A model generated the notes under the pieces. It was given only the letters and a program-made list of their open reading frames with translations, had not been told where the DNA came from and did not search any database. A program made the translations under genes and the position numbers. From the NCBI GenBank assembly GCA_973895155.1, contig OZ316899.1:11346001-11410000 (forward strand): DNA of 64,000 nt, read 5' to 3'. The DNA is from Marsupella aquatica. Taxonomy: Eukaryota > Marchantiophyta. This document shows, one piece after another, positions 44,718 to 57,003 of the stretch. The stretch's first letter is position 1, and every line of letters begins with the position of its first letter.

Positions 44718-45361
44718 ATGTCACGCCAAAAGAGTCGCCCTTACGCGGATTTTGGCTTAGGCGGCCATAAACTTTGTAAATATTGAGGTTTCGAGCAAGG
44801 AGGGACGTGCAAACAGTACTTATTCTCGTAAGTGGACTCTAACCACATCCAATTCTAATTCTACACACATCATAGGTATGTTTTGTGTTCCGCCGCCGGA
44901 ACGTACCTTAAGTCAATGATTGGATTGACCCTGGCTTAAGGACTTCTAAGCCTTTGCATTATCCGCCTCCAATGATACAGGTATCTAACCCAGGCTTGCA
45001 ACCACTATCCGCAACCGTCACCCCATGCGCAGCTTGTACAAATGAATGCATTTGGCCAAGCGTTCTATACCCGTATACAAGATTTATGACCATAACAGAT
45101 TCCACAACAATCAATAGTTTCACTAATTCTGGAATATTATTAACGGTTTGGAAATTTCATAACAACTTTTTGGAAATTTAAATCAACTAAATTGTAGATA
45201 AATATGAGACTTATCAATATCATATTTGAAATTTTTTGATCAAGATATATGAAGCTTAACAAGCTACTCCTAATAAATCTATGCATAGCATACAATGTAC
45301 TCTAGAACTCAAGTTATAGGGAAAATAATAATTGGTGTTGGAAATTTCATGATAAAAAATT

Positions 45362-45836
45362 CCCGGGTATGCAACTCCCCTTTTTATAAGGCAAGTTTTT
45401 AATTCCTTATAATGGCCATATATCCAATTGACCATCTTAGATTTTATTTTAGTCTTCTAAAATCTTGTACCTCTCAACTTAAGGAATCCAAAAATGTAAC
45501 TTAAAAAGAAAACCAAACATGTTTTGATGTACTAAAAGTTGATCAAAACCAAATTATATGGGTTTTTTTTAATACAGGGGTCTACAGCCAAACTAGCCAG
45601 CTTTTCAGGATTTTTATTAAAATTTTAAAAATCTTTTAATAAAAATTCCAGCATGTGTAGGAATATTTTTTAATTTCATATGGAAAAGGAAGACAACCAA
45701 CCCTTTTACATGACTTGAAAATTTTAAAAAGTGGAAAACCCAGGTTTTTTGAAATTTTATTATTTTGTATCGCCAACTTTTTAGTCCATATAAAAATGTA
45801 GACCCCTGCCGATTATACAAGAGTTGCGTACCCGGG
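45362..45836. repeat. fold-back (inverted-repeat) structure, MITE-like
   Basis: CCCGGGTAYGCAACTC arms at about 45362-45377 and 45821-45836, CAGGGGTCTACA at 45575-45586 opposite TGTAGACCCCTG at 45797-45808, and an inner hairpin GGATTTTTATTAAAA / TTTTAATAAAAATTCC at about 45608-45649. The rest is very AT-rich and has no gene. No TSD was recognised. Confidence 0.7.
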
Positions 45837-46399
45837 AAAAAATTGGACAAAAGAATGTCCAGAGTTAGTGAAATCACTGATAACATACAATCTCGGTTTA
45901 CACAAAGGAAATGATGGGGGAAAGACTTTTAATTAGAAATCCGTCATATACACATACACAGTTGACTTGACTTCTTTGGGAATAACAGGCCCAATGGCAG
46001 GAATGTGTACACTACAATGGAGCCCGGCTTTGCACTCGCTTGGCAAGCTTAGTTGTACCCTCCCTCCGTGAAACTCTTTCATTCACTAAGGTCAGGACTC
46101 CCCGCACATCCGCGGATACCCGATTCTAAACCTAAAGTACCCCCTCGCGCTGCCCCTACCGAGGGTGCACTAAATACTAACTAAGAGCCGTGGTCTGGAA
46201 CAATCACATGCTTGAATCTAGTCTATTCTAATTTTAGCTAAATGCCAGGCCGTAAAAGGGCTTGTTTCTATCCTAAGATTCTATACTAAAAGAGGGTTGA
46301 TAGCATCGCTAACTAGTTTTGGCGTTTGTCTGCAATGTTCAATTTCCTTGGCTAAACCTACGCTATTCTAAACTTGCCGCACCGCTAATGTCTGGCATG

Positions 46400-47775
46400 T
46401 TTGCCAGACCCGCCCAAGTGGGACTTGGAGCGGCCATCCTATTGCCTCCTCATCCGGTCGGCGTCTTGCTTGAGGATCTGGACTTGGTCCAGGAGAGACT
46501 CGTTCTCTTGTTTCACCGCGTTCGTCTCCTCTGTGGCCTCCTAGCACGCCTCTTCCAACTGCTGGCCGTCGATTGTCAAATGTGCCACCAATTGGTCTTA
46601 TTTAGCGGCTTCCTATAGAAGTCGTGACACTTTTGCTTTCAGGGCATCCACCTCGGCTGTATCCCTTTGGGCCCGAGCGTCGGCCTCCTCTACGTCCTTC
46701 TACTAGATTACTCCTTGTCCTTTCAAGCCGTCAATTTGGGCCCAGAGCCGTGAGATTTTGGCATCCTTTACGGCTCCGGCTTGTATGGCCAAGGCTAACT
46801 TGGCTTTGGCGTTGGTGACCTGAGCCAGAGCGGTCGTAAGCTGAGGCCGAAGAAGTTGTAGCTCGGTCAGTCAAGTTGAGGCTTCATCTAATAGTTGGGT
46901 TGCCTCCGCCCAATACCGCTCAATCTTGGCTGTAGCTTCTGCTTGAGCATGCCCTCCCTTTACTGCCGCCACCAGCTCTTGGCTGAAGAAGTAAGCCACC
47001 TTGCAGGCCATGAACTCCCCCATTTCCCGACTAATCTATTGGGAGAAGTTGCCCAGCAACACATTCAAATACGTGCCCGGTGCAAAGAGTTTTGGGTTCA
47101 ACAGGCTGTGCCCAATCGGGTTAGTGCAGGAACAGACCTCTACCCAAGCAGAGGCCGGGGTTGTTACGTCCAGCCCTGGGGTAGTAAGGGTAGAAGGGAG
47201 GGGCATCCAGCAAGGGGATCCACTTGCACAACCGCAAAGGGTATCGTGGCTTCCTCCGGAATTATGGCCTTGGGTTCGGGGCCAGCTTCAACCCGATCGG
47301 TTGTGACAGCACAAGCCTGGTTTTGGGCATCTAGGGTTGCAATAACCACTGAGTCTGGCATAGAAGAAGGTGCCTCAATAGCTGTTTGTGGAGCCAGGGT
47401 GGACACCACTGGTGCTGGACTGCGGCTCTTGGGTTGTGGCTGCCTCTCCTGAGCTGGGAAGACCCATCTGGGCGGGGTGAGTTTGGGCTTGTTGCACCTC
47501 GGGAGGGTTTGTTGGTCAAACTGGGCATACCACTCAATGATGATCTTGGTGTGGCTTGCAACGTATGCCTTTCCCCCGAGGTACAAGGTCTTCCTTTGTC
47601 ATTCCATCTCCTCGTGGAACTTCTTGACGAAGAAAGAAGCCCACTTCCTAGGCCGGTAGTTCTCGACCTGGATAACCTGGGTGGTGGATATCTTGCCCCG
47701 CGGCTCCATCATGTGGATGGTGTACCGCTGAAACTCCAACCGCTCTTTTTTGACTAAACTTGTCCTAACCATCAT
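46400..47775 (-). pseudogene. long ORF downstream of integrase in delta element
   Basis: The ATG ending at 47775 (MMVRTSLVKKERLEFQRY) is followed by a stop near 47600, then YLGGKAYVASHTKIIIEWYAQF and a Pro-rich segment (PPRWVFPAQERQPQPKSRSP). Further decayed frames run toward 46400. It holds the same position relative to integrase as the coiled-coil ORF at 49633-53081. I do not recognise a domain. Confidence 0.4.
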
Positions 47776-47807
47776 GACTAACTAATTTTGTGTCGCTATG
47801 CTAATAA

Positions 47808-48743
47808 CTACGGACTACTAAGTCCACTTTGTACGTGCTTAGCACGAGTTAAGCCAAATTGCTTATTACCAGCTGTGCTGGCGACGTCACATAGCTCCCT
47901 ACTTAATTGTGAAGCGTCCTCACAAACATCGCTATCGGCGGTGTCATCTTGATGATGGTACTTTTTCACATGGTCATAACTAACTCGCGTGGGAAGTAAA
48001 TCGTCGATGTATGTCGCGAGCTTGATGGACAAGGAAAGGTCCCAACCAGCGAGTATGCAGTTTCCCGGGAAATTGCATGTACCTGCTGTTGTACAAGAGG
48101 ACCAGGTCCCCTATCATGACGTCAATCTTCCGTAGTCCTTTGTCGTGCTACTTCTTAGATAGAAGTAGCCTGCTGCTTTGCTACGTGTCAGGCAGTGAGT
48201 ACCCGGTCTTTCTCCAATACCTCTATCTGATAAGCTCTATCCAAAGAACCTTTTGGCTTTGGGTAAGCGATCCCGAATACTCACCCGCGGCGTGTGGATT
48301 TCAAACTTGACCGGTACTAGAGAGTGTTGCCCGAACACAAGGAAGTACGGACTATGACTAGTAGTAGTCTTGTAGGCCAAGTTGTATAAGTATACAGCAA
48401 CATACAACTTGTCATCCCAATTTTTCTTGTGTGCGGCTACCGTTTTGTTGAGAATCTTTTTGATGATCCCGTTTGCTCTTTCCGTCAGACCGTTGGCTTT
48501 AGGATGGTGCGGGATGGTCTTGCGATGTTTGATCAGGTACCATTTAGTAAGTCACTCTACTGTCTCATTGATGAAGTGCGTTCCCCGGTTGCTAACTATC
48601 TCCAGAGGTGGCCTGAAGCGAGTGAATATTTGCTTGTATAAGAACCTGGCACTAGTGGCCGCATCATCCTTTACCGTAGCTTGGGCTTCTACCCATTTGG
48701 TCAAATAATCAATAGCAAGTAGAATGTACTTGCACCGGTGTTG
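47808..48743 (-). pseudogene. delta gypsy integrase C-terminal half
   Basis: YILLAIDYLTKWVEAQATVKDDAATSA and FYKQIFTRF...VSNRGTHFINE (integrase core with catalytic Asp) at 48740-48552, then decayed sequence, then YDHVKKYHHQDDTADSD...SQLSRELCD at 48032-47808, which matches the C-terminal end of the integrase at 53448. Several frame breaks. Confidence 0.7.
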
Positions 48744-49600
48744 TGCGTCCCATGGCTCCCTAAACCCAAGAAACCCCCCTGCACAAGCCAATTCCCGTAG
48801 GTTTCGCTCTTGGCAAGGCCGGTTCCACGGCTTAGCGGCATGGGACACTCCTAACTCTCTACTAACATTTTACACACATATACTGGACAGATCCTTCATC
48901 AGGTCATGAGATACGTAGTTGGCCTATTCTATGCCTTCCCTTGTCTTCCTCTGGTGGTCTTCCTTTAGGTATGTTTGGATTCCGCCGCCGGAATGATCCC
49001 CAACTGGCTTGGGTAAGCCGCTAAGACCTCTCTCAGCTTGACACATCCAACTCTTACTACCTTGCTTACTTCCTTCTCTTGATTGATGTGGGCAATCTTC
49101 AAACAAGTTAATGCGACACACAAATAGCAAAATGACTCCTTCTGACTGAATTATACCATGCACTTGCCATACAAACAGTACTTCTCATACACAAGATCTG
49201 CGAACTAAGCCGTGAGGCCAACTCTATTCATCTCTTAGGCATGAGGAAACATGAATATACACAAGGGTCACAGTATAACTAACCAAGAGCTTCTTTTACT
49301 ACTTGATCCCAACCCTGCTGGTGCACTAAAAACTTGCTAAGGAAGAGGGCCCTGAACTCCCCGTTGCCCAGGTACTTATCCTGGCAGTGGATCCGCCTAA
49401 TTCCTTGCAGCGTAAGCCTAATCTATTCTAATTGTAATCTACCTATGTACAGCAAGGCAGGAGCACAAGTGTTACTCTTACCACTGGATCCGCAATCCCA
49501 CTAATCTAAGTGTCAGGGCCGCCTCTTGGTCCTGATCCTAATTCTAAACTTGGAGATCTGGGCCTGCCCTGCCCACTCACGCCTCCTCCCTCCACGTTCG
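48744..49600 (-). repeat. LTR-like block, copy 1
   Basis: Begins TGCGTCCCATGG and is repeated in the same orientation at 56104. Between its right side and the ORF stop is a purine-rich minus-strand tract (AAGGAGGGCGAACGTGGAGG). It includes TTCCGCCGCCGGAA. No TSD was found, and the right limit is approximate. No gene inside. Confidence 0.6.
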
Positions 49601-49632
49601 CCCTCCTTAAAAGGAGCGGCCCTCCACCACCA

Positions 49633-52600
49633 TCATGGTAGCGGTGGCTGATCCTCAATGGATGCCCCCAACGCTTCTTCCGTAGCCACTGCCGTAGGTC
49701 CGTCCTCTGACGGATTACCTGCCCTAGACCCAGTCAACTCACCTGCGGCCTGACCGGGTCCACCCTCGGCTTCGGCCTCAGCATCGGCCATGGCCTCTAA
49801 TATGGTGACGGCCTCCCCGACATACTCTAGTGGTGGATCCGGTACCCCGGCTTCATCACTGAGTGTCCTGGCCTCGGCTTGGCCATCCCCGCCTTCTAAG
49901 CCAGTTGGATCCTCTGCCGTGACCCTACCTGAGGTTGGTGTCGGGTTCTCCTCCGTGGTCACGACTGCTTGAGAAGCCGTGTTACTCCCTGACCCAGAAG
50001 GTTTACGCTTCTTCTTCTTCCCTGGTTCGGTAGCTAGTCCCTTCCCCTTGCCATTTACTTCCGGCACTGGTGCAAGTGTCGCGGCTTGTCCTTTGGCCGG
50101 TACTACTCCTGGCAACTTGGTTGCCCCAATTGGAGTTGGAACTGATGAAGCCAAGCACTTAAATACTGCGGCTTGTTTCTTTAGCCGCTCCGTTTGGTTG
50201 TCGGCCCGCCGTTGTAAGTTCTCCATCTTCCTTGTGCTTTCTTCCAACTCCTCCTGTGTTTTGTCTAGGTCCTTCCACGCCTCCTCCAGCTCCTTTTGGG
50301 CTTCCTCCAATTCCTTCTTTAAGGTAGCCCTCTCCTCTTGGGTTGCTCTTAGCTCCTTGTCGAGCTCCGTCATGACCTCAGACTCCATTTTATTCATCTT
50401 GGCATAAGTCTGATCAAGCTGGTCGTCTTTCTCACGCAGGTCGGCCTTGAAGCTGGCCATCAGGGATGCAAGCTCCTACTGTAGCACAATAATCCTTTGA
50501 TAGGATTTCCCTAACTCGACCTCCTTCTGCTCAAGGGCTCCACGGATATCCTTGAGCTCCCCCTTCAATGCCCTCTCCCTCCTCTGGGTCTCCGCCATGG
50601 CCCGATTGTTGGCTGCTATGTGGGCCTCCTCTGCGTCCCTCAGCTCTTGCTTCCAGTTCCCCCTTTCCTTGACCGCATTGGCCAACTCTCCTTGGGTCCG
50701 AGTCAGTTTATCCTTGATAATCTGATTATCAGACTGAGCGGTATCTAGTTGCCCTTGCATGATGTTTAGCTCGTGCCGCTTAATTTGCAGCTCATCTTGG
50801 GCTTTCTTGGCCGCCTTCAGGTCCTCTACCTTGGCTACCTTCTCCCTAAGCCGTCGGATGACCTCGTCCTTCTTTCTTCTCTCCAAAGCCACCGCTTCTT
50901 CCAATCGGCGTTTCTCCAACATCTCCCTCTGGAAAAAGGGTCCCTGCTCCAACTCCTCCCCAAAGATGCTGAGCGCAAGTTCCCCACACATCTCCTCGTA
51001 CTCCATGGCCTCTTTCTTTAGCATAGGTGGAGTGAGTAGAAGTCATCGGCATCAACCACCGTGGCCTTTGTTCCCAAGCCGCCTTCCGTATTTCTTCTAT
51101 TGTGGCTGGAGGACTGCCCCGTCTTTCTGCAAGCTGCCGAATGTCCTCTAGCCATTCTCCCCCAGGTAAATCCTTCTCCTTAGCCAGGGCTGCCTCCTCT
51201 TCTTCCTTGAGTTGCTCCTGAAACTCCTGCGCTGTCTGTTTTATTTCGTCAAAGCTCGGGGGCAACATCTGGTGGGGGAGACTCGGGGCTGTTCTGCTGG
51301 GTGGGGTCCCCTCGAACTACTCTTGGAAGCAAGGGGATGAACCGGCCATAGGTCCTTACTCCTAGAACATGATGGTCTGACCCGTAGTCGGAGTTATCAT
51401 TGCCATAGTCCTCCACTGCCTCCTCCGTGGCTTGGACTACCGGCTCCCCCCGCTGCTCCCCTGGTCTTGCTGTGAACAGGGCCTCACAGCTCACGGGTCC
51501 TATTTCCTCCTTTGGCTTCCAAACTGTCTTCTCCCTTTGTTTACCGCAAACAAGAGCTTTAGGCTGCTCTCCCTCGGATTTGGGGCTTGAGGCTCCCACA
51601 TACATTTGAACCCCTGGCTCGTGTTCCGGCCTCCTTCTCTGCTTGGCTCTGGTAAAGGGGTTTTCCCTTGTAAGTTGGCTTAGGCCGACTTCTGGAGCAG
51701 TGTTCTGTACCAGTGTTGTTGCCGTTGTCGTTCTCTTTTCCTTCTCCAGCAATATCAGCAATTTCAGCAAATTCTGCATGCCTGGTTGCTGCATCGGCAA
51801 GTCTTTCGTCCTTGGTCTAAACACCTGCTTGATTGTAGGACTGTCGGGCTGGTTGGGTTTCTCTACTGTCGGCCTCTGTTCTTGAACCTCCTTTGGTGCC
51901 CTTGCTTGCAGGGGAAGTACTGGGGCAAAGATCTGATTTTGGGCATATCGGCACAAGAGCAACATGTGATAGCCAAGCCGGGACACGCTTCCCTTGCCGA
52001 TCACCTATTGTTCCTCCTTCAAGATCTTCTTAAGTTGGGTGAGGAGGTACCCGTTGTAGTCCCAACTTGGGTCTGGCCTCTCCGCCAGGTAGACCTGTGC
52101 CTTGCTGATCTCTGGCCTTGGCAAGTTGCAATGCATGGTTACCCGCAAGAAATTGATAATCTCTCCGATGTGCGGGTTGGTGCAGGTGTTTCGGAAGAAG
52201 GCATTCTTTGTTGATGTCCCTGGGAACGACCGGAACTCCTGGTCTGGCAAGGTCTTCCTGGTATCTACTTTGGTCTTCCATCCCATTGGCAAGCCAAACG
52301 CTTCGGCAATCACCCGGGGAGTGAGATAGAAATCATTCCCATACACCCTTGTGGAACTGGTCTTGGGCTCCCATGATCCCACAAATTCTAATGAGTCTGA
52401 ATCCGGCACCTCCGGCTTCAGCCATGGTAATTTCACGAAGGCTTCCAAGCCAGATCCGGCCATGAAGCCCTGGTACTTCCGAGTCTGCATAGCCGTAAAG
52501 CATGCATCCTCTTCACGTGCAAAGTGTAATTGCACTTCCTTGGGGAGGGTTGCCGCCCAGCCTTTCCAAGTGTCATCCCTTGTTGGAACGACATTGATGG

Positions 52601-53081
52601 GGTCCACCTCCTCTTCTTTGGCTTATTCCTGCCTCCTGCTCCCTTGCTCGGCTGGCTTCCTTGGTGCCGCCGACCTCGTTCTCTTCGGAAGGGTGGTCTC
52701 TTCGTTGTTGTTCCCTTTCCTCTTCATAGCTGCTGCCATGGATGTTTCTCCGAGGACAATTGCCTTCGTCCACCCCTCCGTGCTACCCTTCAACTCCCAG
52801 TGTATGTCGTTGCAGCGGTTGATGGCTTCCTGGATGCCGACCATTCTGTTCTTGCAAAACAGAAGGTCGTCTAGCTTGTCGCTAGTAGGTGTCCACAGGA
52901 ATTCAGCTGTGATGAGTTCTCCTCCTAAGAAGGTAGACTTTTGCAGCTCCCACAGTCGAGCGAGCTCCTGCCATTCTCGAGCTGCTCTTTCTGATTCTTT
53001 GTCCTCGTAGGTCCCAATGTACTCAATTGCCCGTTCTAACAGGCATCCCCAAAAATGAGCAGCTTGATTGATGTTGCTCAT
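49633..53081 (-). pseudogene. giant coiled-coil ORF in the env-like position of an Athila-like element
   Basis: About 1,150 codons starting MSNINQAAHFWGCLLERAIEYIG, with stops near 52623 and 52005 and frame changes near 51260 and 51020. The first third contains FYLTPRVIAEAFGLPMGWKTK, similar in style to plant retroelement ORFs that carry a mobile-domain segment. The last half is a long heptad-rich helix (LEKRRLEEAVALERRKKDEVIRRL; EEAQKELEEAWKDLDKTQEELEES) followed by a KKKKRKPSGS basic patch and an acidic end. The copy at 59385-60028 reads through the 51020 break, so that break is a late frameshift. Function unknown; position suggests an Athila env-like ORF, but no signal peptide or membrane segment is seen. 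Confidence 0.65.
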
Positions 53082-53447
53082 ACCTTCTTGAGTTGATAGT
53101 TGGTATCTGCTCCCAACCCGAGTGCTTGCCTAAGCAGCTGACAGTAGTTGGCCTCCCGTAGTCGTTTGCTTAGTTTGTGCTTGCACATGAGCCATCATTC
53201 CTTGCGACCGGTCCTTACCCACCCCTCTTGCCTGGTCTTCCTTCCCGTTGGTTACCCATAGCCGTCGACACTTAGCGCACCCTAACCCTAATCATGTTCC
53301 CTCCCCCGGTGTCCTTACTTCTGGCCTCGACTCGGGTTCCATAGTCACCCTCAATTGTTTATATTTTCCATGTTTTTGTTACTATACTGATGTGTTTCTA
53401 GGGTACACTCCTGATTTTACCATTTAAACTGGCCTAGTGATTCCTGG

Positions 53448-54471
53448 CTAGGCATCACATAGCTCCCCACTTAATTGTGAAGTGTCCTCGTGAACAACTT
53501 CATCTTCGTCCATATAGTATTTCTTGAGGCGGTCGTAGTGAATGCAAACTGGATACACCTCTCCAATAATGTTGGCCAATTGTACGGAGCCATTGGAGAA
53601 CTTCATGGTCACCCTGAAGGGTCCTAACCAGCGAGTGTAAAGTTTATGTGGAAACCTACTATACCTACTGTCATAAAGTAATACAAGATCTCCTGTGTGA
53701 ATACTAACTGGTTTCAACTTTCTATCATATTGTTGCTTCATGGTATTCTGTCTATATTCTACTCTCTCGGTTGAAATCATTCTTGCCTCTTCTAAGGCCT
53801 CTAATCTATATTCTCGCTCCTTTAGGCTTTCCTCCTCTGAGACTCTCTCCTCAATTGTAACTTGAAATGTAGGAATCTCAAGTTGCATGGGTACCAGAGC
53901 TTCCTGTCCAAAGGTTATGAAAAAGGGTAGTGGATTTATAGGCTAAATTGTAAGCAAAAACAGCAGCAAACAATTTATCATCCCAATCGAGTTTGTTTGA
54001 GGCTACAGTCTTGTTTAATATTTTTCCTATAATTCCATTGGCTCGTTCTGTCAACCCATTTGCCTTTGTGTGGTAAGGAGTAGTAGGCCTATGTCTAACT
54101 AAATACTGCTCATTTAAACGACTGATTATATCATTCAGAAAATGGGTTCCTCTATCACTAACTAATTCTAGGGGTGCGCCATACCTGGTGAAGATCCGCT
54201 CATACATGAATTGAGCCGTAGTGATTGCATCATCCTTTGTTGTCGGCCTGGCCTCAACCCACTTAGTTGCATAATCCGTGGCCAGGATTATGTACTTGTT
54301 TCTCCAAGGATGGGTCAATGGTTTCAGAGGTCCGATGTGATCAATACCCCACTTCTCAAATGGTGCCAAAGGTAAAATAGGGTGCAGTGGATGTCTTGTG
54401 GAAGCTCTTGGTCCTCCCGCTTGCTCACAAGGATCACATTGTTTGATAAACTGATAGACATCCTTGTTCAA
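53448..54471 (-). pseudogene. Athila-like integrase
   Basis: Zinc-site remnant CDPCEQAGG, then FEKWGIDHIGPLKP (first Asp), YATKWVEARPTTKDD, LVSDRGTHFLNDII (second Asp) and HTKANGLTERANGIIGKI (Glu region). After a frameshift near 53880 the C-terminal domain follows (KLKPVSIHTGDLVLLYDSRYSRF, FRVTMKFSNGSVQL), ending SGELCDA. 53082-53447 between this gene and the next ORF is non-coding. Confidence 0.82.
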
Positions 54472-54704
54472 GGTGGGCCACCAGTAAAACCAGCATTTAA
54501 TATCTTTTTAGACGTGGTTATTGAAGCAAAATGTCCTCCTGCCTCCTCTCCGTGCATAGCCCGTAAGACTCATTTTACCTCTCCCTTCTCCAAACACCTT
54601 TGAATTGTGCCGCTGATTCCATACTTGTGTAGCATGCCCTTAATGCACTGATACTGCCCGACCTTCCGCTGAAAGACTGCGACTTGTTCTCGGCTTAGTC
54701 CTGG

Positions 54705-55796
54705 CTATAATCTAGAGGTGCTGAGAAATTGGAAAATCTCAGGGTACCATGTATTAGTTAATTCCACAACAAATAGCTCCTTGTCGGGAAATCGATCATC
54801 GATGCAATCCGTGGCAGGTTCACCCGTGATCCTTGAAAAGAAGTCGGCATTGGCGTGTAGCCTCCCCGACTTGATTTTTAGCTCGTAGTCAAAATCTTGT
54901 AATAGCAATATCCATCTTGCTACCCTGCCTGTAAGGTCCGGCTTATTTACTAAGTACTTCAAACTTTCATGATCACTATGAAAGATTACTTTGTACCCTA
55001 GCAAATAATGCCTAAACTTTTTACATGAATAAATGACTCCTAATGCTTCTCTTTCTGTGGTGGAGTAGTTTTGTTAGGCATCGGCAAGCTGGTGGCTTGC
55101 AAAGTATATAGGATGGCCCCTTCCTTGCTCATCCAATTGGCTTAGTACTAAGCCAATACAGAAGCCTGAGACATCTACAAAGACATGAAGATCCTTGTTC
55201 CAGTCTGGTGCTATCATGATTGGGGCCTCCACTAACATTTGCTTTAATTCCACCACCACTGTTACTCGTTCTGGTGTGGGTTTGAAGTCTGCGCCTGCCT
55301 TGAGCATGTTGGTTAATGGTAAGGCTAGCTTGGCAAAATCCTTGATGAACCGGCGATAATAGCCAATGCACCCCAAGAAGGATCTCACATCCTTTATGTT
55401 CTTAGGTTGCATGATATCTAGCCATACTACTAGCTTACCCTTGTCAATCTCAATGCCCTTCTTTGATACCTTGTGACCTAGCAGCACACCTTCTGTAACT
55501 CCAAAGAAACATTTATCTGGGTGTAACTTGAGACCTACCTCTCTGCATCTCATGAAGGTCTTCCCGAGGTATTTAGCATGTTTTGATGCCTTCCCAAATA
55601 CTGCAAAGTCATCAATGAAGATTTCCATGAACTTTCTCAAGTAGTCATGGAAAATGTTCACCATTAATTGTTGGAACATAGTTGGTGCGTTATAGAGTCC
55701 AAACGGCATACGATTGAAGACATAGATCCCCCATTCCGTGATGAAGGATGTCTTGATTTGGTCCTCCTTCAGGTCTTGGTGGCTCCATGCAAACAC
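54705..55796 (-). pseudogene. Athila-like reverse transcriptase and RNase H
   Basis: RT from 55796: TSFITEWGIYVFNRMPFGLYNAPTMFQQLM, catalytic IFIDDFAVFG (about 55600-55630, both Asp), FLGCIGYYRRFIKDFAKLALPL. RNase H continues (HVFVDVSGFCIGLVLSQLD, where a D-A-S box would be expected and V replaces A), then after a stop near 55074 YKVIFHSDHESLKYLVNKPDLTGRVARW and SGRLHANADFFSR. The RT fingers upstream are missing. Confidence 0.82.
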
Positions 55797-55882
55797 ATCC
55801 TAAAATTCAATCAGTAATTCACTAATCTCCTTCTCCAGGTTAGGTGCTAGGTCCCGCCCTAAGTTTAGTTCCCTTCCTTCTC

Positions 55883-56103
55883 CTAAGTCAAGCTTTCGAT
55901 CATATCAATTTGCTTCTTCAAATTTGGGTCCAGCTCAACTTCTAGCCTCTCTAGTCTCATACATTCATAAATTGGAATCTCGGCTGTACTAGTCAAGTCG
56001 GTTGACTTGATTTCTCCCTTGTTATCCGCAGACTGTTCCCTTGCCAGTCTATTTGGTGTTGAATTGATGGTCGGCTCCCCTTCCTGACTCGGCTCTGGTG
56101 TGG
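55883..56103 (-). pseudogene. Athila-like pol fragment upstream of RT
   Basis: Short frame GRTTPEPSQEGEPTINSTPNR...YECMRLERLEVELDPNLKK, in the place of the protease-to-RT linker. It is cut at 56103 by the second LTR-like block, so protease and gag are lacking. Confidence 0.4.
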
Positions 56104-56960
56104 TGCGTCCCATGGCTCCCTAAACCCAAGAAACCCCTCTGCACAAGCCGATTCCCGTAGGTTTTGCTCTTGGCGAGGCCAATTTCGCGGCTTAGCGGCA
56201 TGGGACGCTGCTAACTTCCTTCTACTACTATTACTATTAACATTTTACTCACATATACTGGACAGATCCTTCATCGGGTCATGAGATACGTAGCCGGCCT
56301 ATTCTAGGCCTTCCCTTGTCCTCCTCTCTTGGTTTTCCTTTAGGTATGTTTGGATTCCGCCGCCGGAATGATCCCCAACTGGCTTGGGTAAGCCGCTAAG
56401 ACCTCTCTTAGCTCGACACATCCAACTCTTACTACCTTGCTTACTCCCTTCTTGGTTGATGTGGGCAATCTTCAAATAGGTTAATGCAACACACAAATAG
56501 CAAAATGACTCCTTCTGACTGAGTTATACCATGCACTTGCCATACAAACAGTACTTCTCATATACAAGATCTGCGAACTAAGCCGTGAGGCCAACTCTAT
56601 TCATCTCTTAGGCATGAGGAAACATGACTATACACAAGGGTCACAGTATAACTAACCGAGAGTTTCTTTAACTACTTGATCCCAGCCCTACTGGTGCACT
56701 AAAAACTTGCTAAGGAAGAAGGCCCTGAACTCCCCGTTGCCCAGGTACTTATCTTGGCAGTGGATCCGCCTAATCCTTGCAGTGTAAGCCTAATCTACCT
56801 AACTGTAATCTACCTATGTACAGCGAGGTAGGAGCACAAGTGTTGCTCTCACCAGTGGATCCACAATCCCACTAAGCTAAGTGTTAGGGCCGCCTCTTGG
56901 TCCTGATCCTAATGCTGAACTTGGAGATCTGAGCCCGCGCTGCCCACTCACGCCTCCTCC
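56104..56960 (-). repeat. LTR-like block, copy 2
   Basis: Same orientation and order of blocks as 48744-49600, with small changes. It lies between the broken pol at 56103 and the ORF at 57004. No gene inside. Confidence 0.6.
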
Positions 56961-57003
56961 CTCCATGTCCGCCCTCCTTAAAAGGAGCGGCCCTCCACCA
57001 CCA

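Larger units (their letters stand above)
44718..48743 (-). mobile_element. Athila-like gypsy remnant (delta): LTR-like end, long ORF, integrase end
   Basis: On the minus strand it runs from an integrase piece at 48743 through an unrecognised ORF to an LTR-like region at about 44718-46250. Short blocks such as GGTATGTTTTG...TTCCGCCGCCGGAA (near 44876) match 48967 and 56343, so it belongs to a diverged subfamily of the elements to its right. It was cut at 48743 by the next copy, within integrase codons. Confidence 0.6.
48744..56103 (-). mobile_element. Athila-like gypsy copy (epsilon): pol, long ORF and 3' LTR
   Basis: On the minus strand: protease-side fragment, RT, RNase H, integrase (56101-53448), a coiled-coil ORF (53081-49633) and an LTR-like block (49600-48744). 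RT motifs and the extra ORF behind integrase resemble the Athila lineage. The 5' side is cut at 56103 by another copy of the same LTR, and the left end lies inside the integrase of the delta element. Confidence 0.7.

Noticed and set aside
44441-45181. Small open frames at 44441-44635 and 44954-45181
   Set aside because: No similarity to anything recognised; they lie in LTR-like, non-coding sequence.
46319-47757. Plus-strand open frames in 46300-47760
   Set aside because: The minus strand matches the element's reading direction (ORF behind integrase), and these have no recognisable domain.
49790-52874. Plus-strand Ser-rich open frames in 49790-53010
   Set aside because: They are the antisense of the heptad-rich coiled-coil ORF; Glu/Lys-rich helices give Ser/Leu-rich antisense frames.
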